Part shown: piece by piece, positions 36,738 to 47,110 of the stretch
How positions within the stretch are numbered: position 1 is the first letter of the stretch
Layout of the letters: the number at the start of each line of letters is the position of its first letter
NCBI RefSeq assembly: GCF_000179775.1
Contig: NZ_AEEB01000022.1
Location: 186,001 to 250,000 of the forward strand
DNA: 64,000 nt
Origin: Ahrensia sp. R2A130
GTDB lineage: Bacteria; Pseudomonadota; Alphaproteobacteria; Rhizobiales; Rhizobiaceae
Direction: 5' to 3'
Program-made: the position numbers and the translations under genes
Notes under the pieces: generated by a model
What the model was told of the DNA's origin: nothing
The model's input: only the letters and a program-made list of their open reading frames with translations
Database searches by the model: none

Positions 36738-38570
36738 ATGACCTTCTTCAAAAGCCTCGTTTCCGCACTTGCCGTGACCGCTGTCAGCGCGACAGCAGCC
36801 TTCGCTGGCCCACCGGAACAGCCCCGTGTGCTGGACTTTGACGCGATGGGAAAAACCATCGGCAAGCGCGGTGGAACGCTCACCACGCTTATGGCAAAGC
36901 CCAAAGATGTCCGCTGGATCACCGTCTATGGCGGCGCGCGGCTGGTGACTTGGGATCAGGACTACAACCTCACCCCGGACATTCTTGAAAGCATCGAGGT
37001 AGAGGGAAACCGCATCTTCACACTGAAGCTTCGCAAGGGACACATGTGGTCCGACGGTCAGCCCTTCACCACCGAAGATTTCCGCTATTGGTGGGAAGAC
37101 GTGGCGCAAAACGATCAGCTTGAACCTAGCGGCCCGCCACGTGAAATGCTGGTGGACGGCAAACTGCCAAAGGTCACGTTCATCGACGAACTGACAGTGC
37201 GCTACGAGTGGGAGACGGTGAACCCGGTGTTCTTGACAGCACTTGCCGGTGCCAGCCCGACCTACATCTATATGCCCGCCCACTTTGCTCGGCAGTATCA
37301 CGAAAAATACGCCGATCCAGCCAAGATAACGTCGCTGATCGAGTCTGAAAAAGTCCAGAACTGGACCTCGCTTCACAAGCGTTTCACCCGCCAGTACCGC
37401 CCGGAAAACCCCGACATGCCGAGCCTGCAGCCGTGGACGAACTCCACAAAGCTGCCCAGCGAGCGCATCATCTTCAAGCGCAACCCGAACTATCACCGCG
37501 TTGATTCAAACGGCACGCAACTGCCCTATCTCGATGAGGTCATTCTCAACATGGCGTCCTCCGCCATCATCGCGGCCAAGGCAGGCACTGGCGAAACCGA
37601 TCTTCAGGCCCGTTACATCCGCTTCGACAATTACGCCTTCCTGAAACAGGGTGCCGACAAGGGCGGCTACAACGTGTTGTTGTGGCCATCGGGGCGCGGT
37701 TCGGAAATGACATTGCTGCCGAACCTCAACACCAAGGATGAGGGCTTCCGCGCCGCCATGGCAGATGTCCGCGTTCGCCGCGCCTTGTCCATGGGCATCG
37801 ACCGCGACGAGATCAACGAAGCCATCTTCTTTGGCCTTGGCCGCCCGCAGGCTAACTCCGTTCTTCCGGACAGCCCGCTGTTCAAACAGGAATACGCAGA
37901 CGCCTGGGCCATGCGCGATCTCGACAAGGCAAATGCGCTTTTGGATGAAGCCGGTTTCGACAAGAAAGACGGTGAAGGCTTCCGCATCATGCCCGATGGT
38001 CGTCCATTTGAAATCATCGTGGAAACGGCAGGCGAGAGCAGCCAGGAAACAGATATTCTCCAGCTTATCGCCGACCATTGGAAACAGATCGCCGTGAAGC
38101 TTTTCGTCAAACCATCCCAGCGCGATATCCTGCGCGGTCGTGTGTCCAACGGCGAAACCGTAATGTCCACCTGGCAGGGTCTGAACCGCGGCTTGGCCAC
38201 GGCACAAATGAACCCCGAAGAACTGGCGCCCATCTCACCTGTGCAGGCGCAGTGGCCGTCTTACGGGTTGCACTACGAATCCAAGGGCTCCACCGGCACC
38301 GCACCGAACACGCCGGAAATCAAACGCCTTGCCGAGCTCTATACGTCCTGGCGCAAAGCTGGCGATACCGCAGAGCAAACCAAGATCTGGGATGAGATGC
38401 TCTCCATCTTCACCGATCAGGTTTACACCATCGGCGTCGTATCAGGTGGTTTGCAGCCGGTCGTTGTATCCAACAAATTGAAGAATGTTCCTGAAACGGC
38501 GGTATGGGCCTTCGAGCCAACGCTCTATTTTGGCCAATCCATGCCTGACACATACTTCATGGCCGAGTGA
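36738..38570 (+). CDS. ABC transporter substrate-binding protein, family 5
   Basis: 610 aa. Signal peptide MTFFKSLVSALAVTAVSATAAFA, then a DppA/OppA-class binding fold: LRKGHMWSDGQPFTTEDFRYWWEDV and RRALSMGIDRDEINEAIFFG are family signatures. Longer than the average 500-540 aa. Captures an oligopeptide or similar solute in the periplasm. Seventeen bases after the ATPase gene. Confidence 0.93.
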   Translation: MTFFKSLVSALAVTAVSATAAFAGPPEQPRVLDFDAMGKTIGKRGGTLTTLMAKPKDVRWITVYGGARLVTWDQDYNLTPDILESIEVEGNRIFTLKLRKGHMWSDGQPFTTEDFRYWWEDVAQNDQLEPSGPPREMLVDGKLPKVTFIDELTVRYEWETVNPVFLTALAGASPTYIYMPAHFARQYHEKYADPAKITSLIESEKVQNWTSLHKRFTRQYRPENPDMPSLQPWTNSTKLPSERIIFKRNPNYHRVDSNGTQLPYLDEVILNMASSAIIAAKAGTGETDLQARYIRFDNYAFLKQGADKGGYNVLLWPSGRGSEMTLLPNLNTKDEGFRAAMADVRVRRALSMGIDRDEINEAIFFGLGRPQANSVLPDSPLFKQEYADAWAMRDLDKANALLDEAGFDKKDGEGFRIMPDGRPFEIIVETAGESSQETDILQLIADHWKQIAVKLFVKPSQRDILRGRVSNGETVMSTWQGLNRGLATAQMNPEELAPISPVQAQWPSYGLHYESKGSTGTAPNTPEIKRLAELYTSWRKAGDTAEQTKIWDEMLSIFTDQVYTIGVVSGGLQPVVVSNKLKNVPETAVWAFEPTLYFGQSMPDTYFMAE

Positions 38571-38617
38571 GTATGACAAACCCTTTCACCCACCCCAACG
38601 GACAGGAATAGCCAAGC

Positions 38618-39616
38618 ATGTTTCGCTACATCCTGACCCGATGCGCCGCCATGATACCGACGCTTATTCTAGCGTCGCTCGTCATCTTCACGATCATCCA
38701 GCTTCCGCCGGGCGATTATGTCGAGACCTATATCGGCGAGCTCCTAGCGTCGGGCGAAAGCGTGGACATGGCGCGGGTGGAGTATCTGCGCGCTGAATAC
38801 GGGCTCGATCAGCCAATGTGGAAGCGTTATTTGCTATGGATCGGCAATTTCGTCACCGGCGATTTCGGCTATTCCTTCGAGTATCAGCGCCCCGTTTCCG
38901 AGGTCGTGGGCAACCGCCTTTGGCTGACGATCCTCGTGTCATTTGCCACGATCATTCTCACATGGGTCATCGCTTTTCCCATCGGCATCTACTCTGCAAC
39001 CCACCAGTACAGCTGGGGCGATTACGGCCTCACCTTCTTCGGCCTGCTCGGGTTGGCGACACCCAACTTCCTGCTGGCACTGGTGATGATGTATTTCGCC
39101 CAGACCATCTTCGGCGTCTCCATCGGTGGGTTGATGGACGCCGAATATATCGACCAGCCGATGAGCTGGGATAAATTCAAATCCATTCTCGAACACCTCA
39201 TCGTGCCAACGATTGTCATCGGCACATCGGGCACGGCTGCCATGATCCGCCGCATCCGCGCGAACCTGTTGGATGAATTGCAGAAGCAATACGTCACCAC
39301 GGCCCGCGCCAAGGGCGTGCCGCCATTCAAAGCGCTGGTGAAATATCCACTCCGCATGAGCCTGAATTTCTTTGTGGCTGATATCGGCTCGCTCCTGCCT
39401 GCCATCATTTCGGGGGCAGAAATTGTCGCCATAGTGCTGTCGCTACAAACCACAGGTCCATTGCTAATCGCCGCGTTGCAGTCTCAAGACATGTATCTGG
39501 CCGGTTCCTTCCTCATGTTCCTCGCAACACTGACAGTCATCGGCGTGCTGTTGTCCGACATTCTGCTCGGCTTCCTAGATCCCCGTATCCGTTTGACCGG
39601 AGGGGCATCGAAATGA
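38618..39616 (+). CDS. ABC transporter permease (OppB/DppB type)
   Basis: 332 aa, six membrane helices. N-terminal MFRYILTRCAAMIPTLILASLVIF is the usual first helix; the EAA loop AKGVPPFKALVKYPLRMSL contacts the ATPase. Overlaps the second permease by 4 bases (ATGA). Confidence 0.93.
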   Translation: MFRYILTRCAAMIPTLILASLVIFTIIQLPPGDYVETYIGELLASGESVDMARVEYLRAEYGLDQPMWKRYLLWIGNFVTGDFGYSFEYQRPVSEVVGNRLWLTILVSFATIILTWVIAFPIGIYSATHQYSWGDYGLTFFGLLGLATPNFLLALVMMYFAQTIFGVSIGGLMDAEYIDQPMSWDKFKSILEHLIVPTIVIGTSGTAAMIRRIRANLLDELQKQYVTTARAKGVPPFKALVKYPLRMSLNFFVADIGSLLPAIISGAEIVAIVLSLQTTGPLLIAALQSQDMYLAGSFLMFLATLTVIGVLLSDILLGFLDPRIRLTGGASK

Positions 39617-40977
39617 GTGATGACAAAAGTAAAAGCGTTCTCACCGGCAACACGTTGACCAGCGATGCGGTGGATACGGCGCGCACGGAGACCTTCGCAG
39701 CCGATAGCAATACACCCCTCACCGTGGACGAAACATCCGGCGCAGAAGCCGCCGCTGCTGCAGCGCGGATGAAAGCCAATCTGCCGGAAGGCACACAAAC
39801 CGGTTCGCCACTGCCAGCAGAAGGCGCAGGCGCCCTGCCCCACTTCGTCTCCACTGCGCCTTTCGATTTGCAGTCGGTCGAGCAGCTGACGCCCGAGCAG
39901 GAGAAAATATACTTCGCCTCGCAGCTCACGCTCATGTGGTGGAAATTCAGGCAGCACCGCGTTGCCGTATGGTCCGGCGTATTCCTGCTGGTGCTTTATT
40001 CGACGATTTTCATCTCCGAATTCTTGTCGCCGTGGAACTACCAAACCCGCCATTCCAAGCACATCTATGTGCCACCACAGGGTGTGCATCTGTTCCACGA
40101 TGGCGAGTTCATAGGCCCCTTCGTCTATGATCTGAAGCGCAAATTGAACCTTGAGACCATGACGCGTGAGTATACGGTTGATGAGTCTAAGCCGCTAAAA
40201 CTGTCCTTCTTCTGCTCCGGCGACAAATACAATTGGTTCGGCCTCATACCTGCTGACAACCATCTAGTTTGTGCGCCGAAAGGCGCACCATTTTATCTTT
40301 TGGGAACGGACAGGCTGGGCCGCGATATGCTCTCGCGCATACTGCAAGGCGCGCGTATCTCGCTGACCATCGGCCTCATCGGAATCACAGTATCCTTCTT
40401 CCTCGGTATCGTGATCGGTGGCGCTGCGGGCTATTATGGCTCATGGGTCGATATGATTGTGCAGCGCGTGATCGAGGTTCTGCAATCCATTCCCACGATC
40501 CCGCTATGGCTGACGCTATCAGCCATCATGCCCGCGAGTTGGTCGCCGATCCTGATCTATTTCGGGATAACCATCATCTTGGGGCTGCTCGACTGGACAG
40601 GGCTTGCGCGCGCCGTGCGTTCAAAACTCTTGAGTTTGCGTGAGGAAGATTACGTGCTGGCAGCCCAGCTGATCGGCGCAAAAGCCCCCCGCATCATTGG
40701 TCGCCATCTGGTACCAGGCTTCATGAGCCACCTCATCGCATCGGCAACGATTACCATTCCGACGATGATCTTGGGCGAAACGGCACTCTCGTTCCTCGGC
40801 CTTGGCCTGCGCGAACCGATCACGTCCTGGGGTGTGCTGCTCAACGAGGCGCAGTCCATCAACGTGGTCGCGGTCTTCCCGTGGCTGATGTTACCGGTCG
40901 TGCCCGTCATCTTCGTCATCATCGCCTTCAATTTCCTGGGCGATGGACTGCGAGACGCGGCAGACCCTTACAAGTAA
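39613..40977 (+). CDS. ABC transporter permease (OppC/DppC type) with long N-terminal extension
   Basis: 454 aa, about 150 longer than ordinary OppC. The first 100 residues are low in complexity and acidic/Ala-rich; a helix (VAVWSGVFLLVLYSTIFISEFL) follows, then a periplasmic insert of about 100 residues before the LLGTDRLGRDMLSRILQGARIS signature and the EAA loop AAQLIGAKAPRIIGRHLVPG. The insert is also seen in other large OppC-like permeases. Last gene of the importer operon, 4 bases from the convergent lysA stop. Confidence 0.92.
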   Translation: MSDDKSKSVLTGNTLTSDAVDTARTETFAADSNTPLTVDETSGAEAAAAAARMKANLPEGTQTGSPLPAEGAGALPHFVSTAPFDLQSVEQLTPEQEKIYFASQLTLMWWKFRQHRVAVWSGVFLLVLYSTIFISEFLSPWNYQTRHSKHIYVPPQGVHLFHDGEFIGPFVYDLKRKLNLETMTREYTVDESKPLKLSFFCSGDKYNWFGLIPADNHLVCAPKGAPFYLLGTDRLGRDMLSRILQGARISLTIGLIGITVSFFLGIVIGGAAGYYGSWVDMIVQRVIEVLQSIPTIPLWLTLSAIMPASWSPILIYFGITIILGLLDWTGLARAVRSKLLSLREEDYVLAAQLIGAKAPRIIGRHLVPGFMSHLIASATITIPTMILGETALSFLGLGLREPITSWGVLLNEAQSINVVAVFPWLMLPVVPVIFVIIAFNFLGDGLRDAADPYK

Positions 40978-40981
40978 GGAC

Positions 40982-42253
40982 TCAGTCGTCGAACCAGTCC
41001 GGCACCGAATCCAGATCAATCAATTCGTCCAGCGAAAGACGCGGGCGGATGACGTGGTATTGGTCACCCTTCACCATTACTTCCGGCACAAGCGCGCGGG
41101 TGTTGTAGGTGCCGGCCTGCACAGCGCCGTAGGCACCGGCTGAGCCCAGCGCGATAAGGTCACCAGGGCGCGGCTTTTGCATTTCGCGTTCCTTGGCAAG
41201 GTAGTCGCCGGACTCGCAAACCGGACCGACAACATCAGCGGTGAAGCGCGGACCGTTGCCACGGTTAACATCGACCGACCGTACCTCGTGGTATGCCTCG
41301 TAAAGTGTCGGGCGGATGAGATCGTTCATGGCACCATCGACGATGACGAAAGAACGCGCATCGCCCTCTTTCACGTAGATCACCTTGGTGACGAACAGGC
41401 CTGCATTGCCAGCGATCAAGCGCCCTGGCTCGAAGATCACCTTCGCGTCCAAACCGGTCACATGCTTTTTCACGACAGCCGCGTAATCATCCGGGTTCGG
41501 CGGCGGGTTGTTGTCATCGTGGTAGGGAATACCGAGACCACCACCAACGTCCACATGCTGGATGTCATGCCCTTCGCCGCGCAGATGCCCGACGAGATCG
41601 GCCAACTTTCCAAACGCCGTATCGAATGGCGCAAGATCAGTGATCTGCGATCCGATATGCATGTCGATACCGGTGACTTTGATACCCGGCAGTTCCGCAG
41701 CACGCGCATAAATGCGTGACGCTTCTTCGTGGGGAATACCGAATTTATCGGTCTTCTTGCCGGTAGAAATTTTCTCGATGGTCTTCGCGTCCACATCGGG
41801 GTTGATGCGGAAAGACACATGAGCCGTCTTGCCCATCGCTGCAGCGCGCGCAGACAACATTTCGAGTTCCGGCTCGGACTCAATGTTGAAGCACAGGATC
41901 TCTTCGCCTAACGCGAGGTCCATTTCGGCCACGGTCTTGCCAACACCGGAAAACATGATCTTGGATGCGGGAATACCCGCACGGCGCGCGCGGGTGAGTT
42001 CACCACCAGATACGACGTCGGCACCAGAACCTAGGCGCGCCAGAGTTTCCAGCACGGCCTGATTGGAATTGGCCTTCATCGCGTAGCAAACGAGCGCATC
42101 CAGCTCGGAAAACGCATCGGCAAACACCGTGTAATGCCGCGTCAGCGTGGCGGAAGAATAGACGTAGAAGGGCGTACCCACCTCTTCTGCAATACGCGGC
42201 AGGGAAACATCTTCAGCATGCAAAATGCCGTTGCGATAATCAAAATGGTTCAC
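40982..42253 (-). CDS. lysA: Diaminopimelate decarboxylase
   Basis: 423 aa, fold type III PLP enzyme. PLP Lys in ALVCYAMKANSNQAVLETL, HIGSQITDLAPF, HVDVGGGLGIPY, EPGRLIAGNAG, and the dimer active-site Cys in GPVCESGDYLAKER. Makes lysine from meso-diaminopimelate, the last step of the pathway. Follows argH and lptM in one operon, as is usual in Rhizobiales. Confidence 0.96.
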   Translation of the reverse strand: MNHFDYRNGILHAEDVSLPRIAEEVGTPFYVYSSATLTRHYTVFADAFSELDALVCYAMKANSNQAVLETLARLGSGADVVSGGELTRARRAGIPASKIMFSGVGKTVAEMDLALGEEILCFNIESEPELEMLSARAAAMGKTAHVSFRINPDVDAKTIEKISTGKKTDKFGIPHEEASRIYARAAELPGIKVTGIDMHIGSQITDLAPFDTAFGKLADLVGHLRGEGHDIQHVDVGGGLGIPYHDDNNPPPNPDDYAAVVKKHVTGLDAKVIFEPGRLIAGNAGLFVTKVIYVKEGDARSFVIVDGAMNDLIRPTLYEAYHEVRSVDVNRGNGPRFTADVVGPVCESGDYLAKEREMQKPRPGDLIALGSAGAYGAVQAGTYNTRALVPEVMVKGDQYHVIRPRLSLDELIDLDSVPDWFDD

Positions 42254-42286
42254 GGTGATTTTCCGAAAATAAAGAGAGCCGAAGCT

Positions 42287-42496
42287 CTATTTCAGCAGAC
42301 CGTCGAGAATGAATTTCTTTTCGGGATTCTGCGAGTTTGGCGTAGGCCGCGCGGGCGCAGGACGTTTGTCCGCCTTCGCCTGATCGACCGCCGCCTGCGA
42401 CGGCGTAACCGGCGAACCGCGACGGCCACAGCCGGTCACAACTGCGAGTGCAACGATGCAAGTTAGGGTGACAGCGATGTTGGTCAAACGGGCCAT
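42287..42496 (-). CDS. lptM: Small lipoprotein of LptM/YifL type
   Basis: 69 aa. Lipoprotein signal ending VALAVVTGC, immediately followed by GRRGSP, the short LptM-like motif after the lipidated Cys. LptM helps mature the LPS translocon LptD. The C-terminal half is Ala/Pro/Lys-rich. Position directly before lysA (33-base gap) and after argH (39-base gap) is the conserved one. Confidence 0.8.
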   Translation of the reverse strand: MARLTNIAVTLTCIVALAVVTGCGRRGSPVTPSQAAVDQAKADKRPAPARPTPNSQNPEKKFILDGLLK

Positions 42497-42535
42497 GAAG
42501 ATTGTTCTATCAGCTTTATGAAATTGCGAAACCCG

Positions 42536-43951
<1,416 letters not shown>

Positions 43952-44039
43952 GTCTGCACCTTGCAACCCGTTCTTGGTCATGCCCATTTCCGCTTCGACA
44001 GTTGGGCGCATTCGCCCGTTCGATTTCGTGATGATACTT

Positions 44040-44714
44040 ATGGCAGACGACGCTCCAGAACCAGCACCTAACGCGCCCCGCACCCGCAACAGCGGGCGCA
44101 TCGTAGCGATTGCAGCCATCGGCGCAGTCGTCATCGCAGCCGCGGGTTTTTACGCATGGTCCACGGTCGGTGGCAACACGCAGTCGGCCAGCGCCGGCAA
44201 CTGCAGCATAAATGCAGAACTCGCCACGAAGTTGGACGCCGCAGCCATCGGCGATGTCGCTGCCTTCGGGACGGTGGACCGCCCCTTCGATGCATCGGCA
44301 CTGGCCTTCAACAATGCAGACGGCACATCCGCAAAATTGTCAGACCGCAAAGGCAAAACTGTTTTGCTGAACCTTTGGGCCACATGGTGCGCGCCTTGCC
44401 GCGCCGAAATGCCCGCGCTGGAAGAGTTGAATGAAACGCTCGGGGGTGAAAATTTCGAGGTCGTACCAATCAGCCTCGATCTAGGCACAGACGAAAAACC
44501 CAAACGCTTTTACGAAGAAATGAAACTTGATGGCCTACCATTCCAGCATGATGGCCAGATGGGCGTGCATTCTACCTTCAAAAACGAAGGCCTCGCGCTG
44601 GGCCTACCAGTCACTTTCCTGATCGATGGTAACGGTTGCGTTCTAGGCGCATTGAACGGCCCCGCCGAATGGGCAAGCGAAGATGCAAAGCGCTTGATAA
44701 AGGCTGCATTGTAA
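44040..44714 (+). CDS. tlpA: TlpA family membrane-anchored thiol:disulfide oxidoreductase
   Basis: 224 aa from ATG 44040. A membrane anchor ([20 protein letters not shown]), then a thioredoxin fold with [22 protein letters not shown] and cis-Pro in [12 protein letters not shown]. An extra Cys pair upstream and downstream (GNCSIN, NGCVLG) is typical of TlpA. Keeps cytochrome-oxidase assembly Cys residues reduced in the periplasm. Divergent from argH. Confidence 0.88.
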   Translation: MADDAPEPAPNAPRTRNSGRIVAIAAIGAVVIAAAGFYAWSTVGGNTQSASAGNCSINAELATKLDAAAIGDVAAFGTVDRPFDASALAFNNADGTSAKLSDRKGKTVLLNLWATWCAPCRAEMPALEELNETLGGENFEVVPISLDLGTDEKPKRFYEEMKLDGLPFQHDGQMGVHSTFKNEGLALGLPVTFLIDGNGCVLGALNGPAEWASEDAKRLIKAAL

Positions 44715-44719
44715 CGTTT

Positions 44720-44749
44720 GCACGTTCGTTAAAATTGTAACGAACGTGC
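44720..44749. repeat. Perfect 12-bp-arm palindrome after tlpA
   Basis: GCACGTTCGTTA (44720-44731) and its exact complement TAACGAACGTGC (44738-44749) around a six-base loop, 5 bases after the tlpA stop. No T run follows, so it is a weak candidate terminator; it could equally be an operator for the lipoprotein gene 75 bases downstream. Confidence 0.8.
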
Positions 44750-44823
44750 AGAACACCTTCTAACGCCATGGCGCTAGTGTGACGGTGGAAAGCTTCCACG
44801 CCGGGCGGGCGAAGGAAAAGACA

Positions 44824-44988
44824 TTGCGCTTGTTCGTTCTCGCCATCGCATTGGCAACCGTCACCGGCTGCACCGTGCCCAATGGCGCACCATACAGTCC
44901 GGAACTGATAACCGGCAGCATCGCGCCTGCAGGTCCGTTCGCTGATATTGCACCAACGGTCGAGCCTGATAATTTACCGGATGAGTGA
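44824..44988 (+). CDS. Small lipoprotein of unknown function
   Basis: 54 aa from TTG 44824, which has AAGGA eight bases upstream; the frame is open from 44779. Lipoprotein signal LRLFVLAIALATVTGC, then a 37-residue Pro-rich tail (TVPNGAPYSPELITGSIAP). Too short for a folded domain. Ends 3 bases from the stop of the merF-like gene on the other strand. Confidence 0.6.
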   Translation: MRLFVLAIALATVTGCTVPNGAPYSPELITGSIAPAGPFADIAPTVEPDNLPDE

Positions 44989-44991
44989 TCG

Positions 44992-45195
44992 CTAACGCTG
45001 CCGCAGCCGGAACCCGCCGATCAAAGCCAGCGCGATGAAAAACACCAGCGCTGGAATCATTATGATATCTACATAGATCACAGCCCAAGACACGCCAGCC
45101 AATGCAAACAACCAAACCAGCAAAGGCGTAAAGCAGCAGACGGCGGCGATGGCAGCGCCAGTAAGGCCTGTTCGAAACAGTTGTCTGTTCGTCAT
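44992..45195 (-). CDS. MerF-like small membrane transporter
   Basis: 67 aa, two membrane helices with AAVCCFTPLLVWLFAL in the first: the CC-x-TP motif of MerF mercury importers. The second Cys pair usual at the MerF C-terminus is absent. It overlaps soxR by the ATGA motif and so is co-translated with a redox regulator rather than with MerR and MerA. Metal specificity is therefore open. Confidence 0.72.
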   Translation of the reverse strand: MTNRQLFRTGLTGAAIAAVCCFTPLLVWLFALAGVSWAVIYVDIIMIPALVFFIALALIGGFRLRQR

Positions 45196-45644
45196 GAAGT
45201 TTCGCTCCTTGAAAGCACGAGGCGCGCACCGGTGCCTGCCGCTCCTTCGCGGTCTTCAGGATTATAAAGATGGCAAGCCTCCAACGACAGGCAGCCGCAG
45301 CCGATGCAACCATCCAGCCGGTCACGGAGTCGCGTCATAACCTCTATCCGTCGATCAAGATCGGCACGAAAGATGGTGGACAGCTTAGCCCAGTCAGCTT
45401 TCGTCGGCGTGCGCCCCTGTGGCAACCCGTCTAACGCCGCTGCAATCTGCGAGATCGAAAAGCCGAGCTCCTGCGTAATACGGATGAAGGAAAGTCGACG
45501 AATATCGGCACGCTCAAAAACTCGTCGTCCACCCATCGAACGATCAGGATGAACTAGTCCTCGCTCTTCGTAAAACCGAATTGCCGAAACGGACAATCCA
45601 GTACGAGCCGCGACATCACCGATTTGCAGGGAGCTTTTCGTCAT
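45192..45644 (-). CDS. soxR: Redox-sensitive transcriptional activator SoxR
   Basis: 150 aa MerR-family regulator. N-terminal winged helix (IGDVAARTGLSVSAIRFYEERGL), dimerisation helix, and the [2Fe-2S] ligand set C-x2-C-x-C-x5-C in DGCIGCGCLSLEACHLYNPED at residues about 112-123, which separates SoxR from MerR. Activated by redox-cycling compounds or nitric oxide. Its target box lies in the 84-base gap to the divergent VOC gene. Confidence 0.93.
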   Translation of the reverse strand: MTKSSLQIGDVAARTGLSVSAIRFYEERGLVHPDRSMGGRRVFERADIRRLSFIRITQELGFSISQIAAALDGLPQGRTPTKADWAKLSTIFRADLDRRIEVMTRLRDRLDGCIGCGCLSLEACHLYNPEDREGAAGTGARLVLSRSETS

Positions 45645-45665
45645 TGAAATATTTCCAAAAACCGC

Positions 45666-45696
45666 TTGACCTCAACTTAACTTGAGGAAGCACAAT
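45666..45696 (+). promoter_or_regulatory. SoxR-controlled promoter of the VOC gene
   Basis: -35 TTGACC (45666-45671) and -10 CACAAT (45691-45696) are 19 bases apart, the overlong spacer of MerR-family promoters, and the spacer holds the box CCTCAACTTAACTTGAGG (45670-45687), one base from the enteric soxS box. It points at the VOC gene. Confidence 0.88.
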
Positions 45697-45728
45697 GGCG
45701 CAAATCAACCTTGCAAATGAGCATCATC

Positions 45729-46118
45729 ATGACCACCGCAACACTGGAACACGTCAACTACACCGTCTCGAATGCAGCCGAGACAGCCCAGACCCTGTGC
45801 AAGCTTTTTGGATGGGCAGTACGTTGGGAGGGAGAAGCGATGAACGGTGTGGGCTACACGATTCATGTCGGCAACGAGAGCAGCTACCTCGCGCTGTACG
45901 AGCCCAAAGACCAAAGCGGGCGCAACATCGACAGCAGCCACATCACCGCTGGAGGGCTGAACCATGTTGCTGTGGTTGTCGATGATATCGACGCCATGGA
46001 AGCGCAGGTGAAAGCCGCGGGCTACCACCCACAAAATCACGGCGACTACGAGCCAGGCCGCCGTTTTTATTTCGACGGCGATGATGGCGTAGAATTCGAG
46101 ATCGTCAGTTACACCTGA
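45729..46118 (+). CDS. VOC (glyoxalase/bleomycin resistance) family protein
   Basis: 129 aa from ATG 45729; ATG 45717 is also possible and neither has a clear ribosome site. Vicinal-oxygen-chelate fold: LEHVNYTVSNAAETAQTLCKLFGW and GGLNHVAVVVDDIDAMEAQVKAAG, with ligands His and Glu (VEFEIVSY). Its promoter is under SoxR, so a role against redox-active or electrophilic compounds is likely; substrate unknown. Confidence 0.88.
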   Translation: MTTATLEHVNYTVSNAAETAQTLCKLFGWAVRWEGEAMNGVGYTIHVGNESSYLALYEPKDQSGRNIDSSHITAGGLNHVAVVVDDIDAMEAQVKAAGYHPQNHGDYEPGRRFYFDGDDGVEFEIVSYT

Positions 46119-46138
46119 GTTAATAAAGTGCCGGTGCG

Positions 46139-47008
46139 CTAACGTGTCGGCACGGGTTCTTCGCCCGCATAGTCGTAGAAGCCTTTGCCAGCTTTACGAC
46201 CAAGCCAACCGGCTTCGACGTATTTCACCAGCAATGGGCAAGGGCGATATTTGGTGTCTGCCAAACCGTCGTGCAGCGTTTGCATGATGGCGAGACAGGT
46301 GTCCAAGCCAATGAAATCGGCCAGCGCGAGCGGTCCCATCGGGTGGTTCGCGCCAAGCTTCATAGCTTTATCGATTCCTGCCACGGTGCCAACGCCTTCA
46401 TAAAGAACGTAAATAGCTTCGTTGATCATGGGGATCAAAACACGGTTGACGATGAAGGCCGGGAAATCTTCAGAAACCGAAACTTCCTTGCCCAGCTTAT
46501 CGCAAAACGCGCGGGCGGTTTGGAAGGTCGCATCATCGGTGGCGATGCCGCGCACCAGTTCAACAAGCTGCATCACCGGAACAGGGTTCATGAAGTGAAC
46601 GCCGAGAAAACGCTCTGGACGGTCGGTCACGGCAGCCAAACGGGTGATTGAGATCGACGATGTGTTGGTCGCCAAAATCGCATCAGCATTCAGGTGCGGA
46701 CAGACGGTCTTGTAGATCGCCTGCTTCACCTTCTCGTTTTCGGTAGCCGCTTCGATGACCATATCGCATTTAACAAGATCTTCGACCTTTGGCGTGGCGC
46801 GCAAGCGGTTAAGCGCATCGTGTCGCTCATCGCGGGTGATACGCTCTGAGCCAACCTGACGCGCCATATTTCCAGAAATAGTCGCCATTCCGTTTTCGAT
46901 GGCTGTCTCATCGATGTCGTGCATGAAAACGTCGTAGCCGGACAGCGCACAAACATGAGCGATACCGCTGCCCATTTGCCCTGCACCAATGATACCGATG
47001 GTTTTCAT
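46139..47008 (-). CDS. hbd: 3-hydroxybutyryl-CoA dehydrogenase
   Basis: 289 aa from ATG 47008 (GGAG upstream). Rossmann fold IGIIGAGQMGSGIAHVCA, catalytic His in GVHFMNPVPVMQLVELV, and SEDFPAFIVNRVLIPMINEA plus GANHPMGPLALADFIGLDT. Oxidises 3-hydroxyacyl-CoA (butyrate/PHB metabolism). Downstream of etfBA, whose product accepts electrons from acyl-CoA dehydrogenases of the same pathway. Confidence 0.93.
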   Translation of the reverse strand: MKTIGIIGAGQMGSGIAHVCALSGYDVFMHDIDETAIENGMATISGNMARQVGSERITRDERHDALNRLRATPKVEDLVKCDMVIEAATENEKVKQAIYKTVCPHLNADAILATNTSSISITRLAAVTDRPERFLGVHFMNPVPVMQLVELVRGIATDDATFQTARAFCDKLGKEVSVSEDFPAFIVNRVLIPMINEAIYVLYEGVGTVAGIDKAMKLGANHPMGPLALADFIGLDTCLAIMQTLHDGLADTKYRPCPLLVKYVEAGWLGRKAGKGFYDYAGEEPVPTR

Positions 47009-47110
47009 GTTCGTTTCTCCAACGATGGTCAAAATGACTTCGCCCGAACAAAATGTCCGGGCGACGCAATCATGTCAGATCGCGGTTGCCCGCGAAATGG
47101 TGTTTGGAAA

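Noticed and set aside
44992..45644. Mercury-resistance operon (merR-merF)
   Set aside because: The regulator carries the SoxR iron-sulfur ligand set and the promoter box is a SoxR box; no merA, merT or merP nearby.
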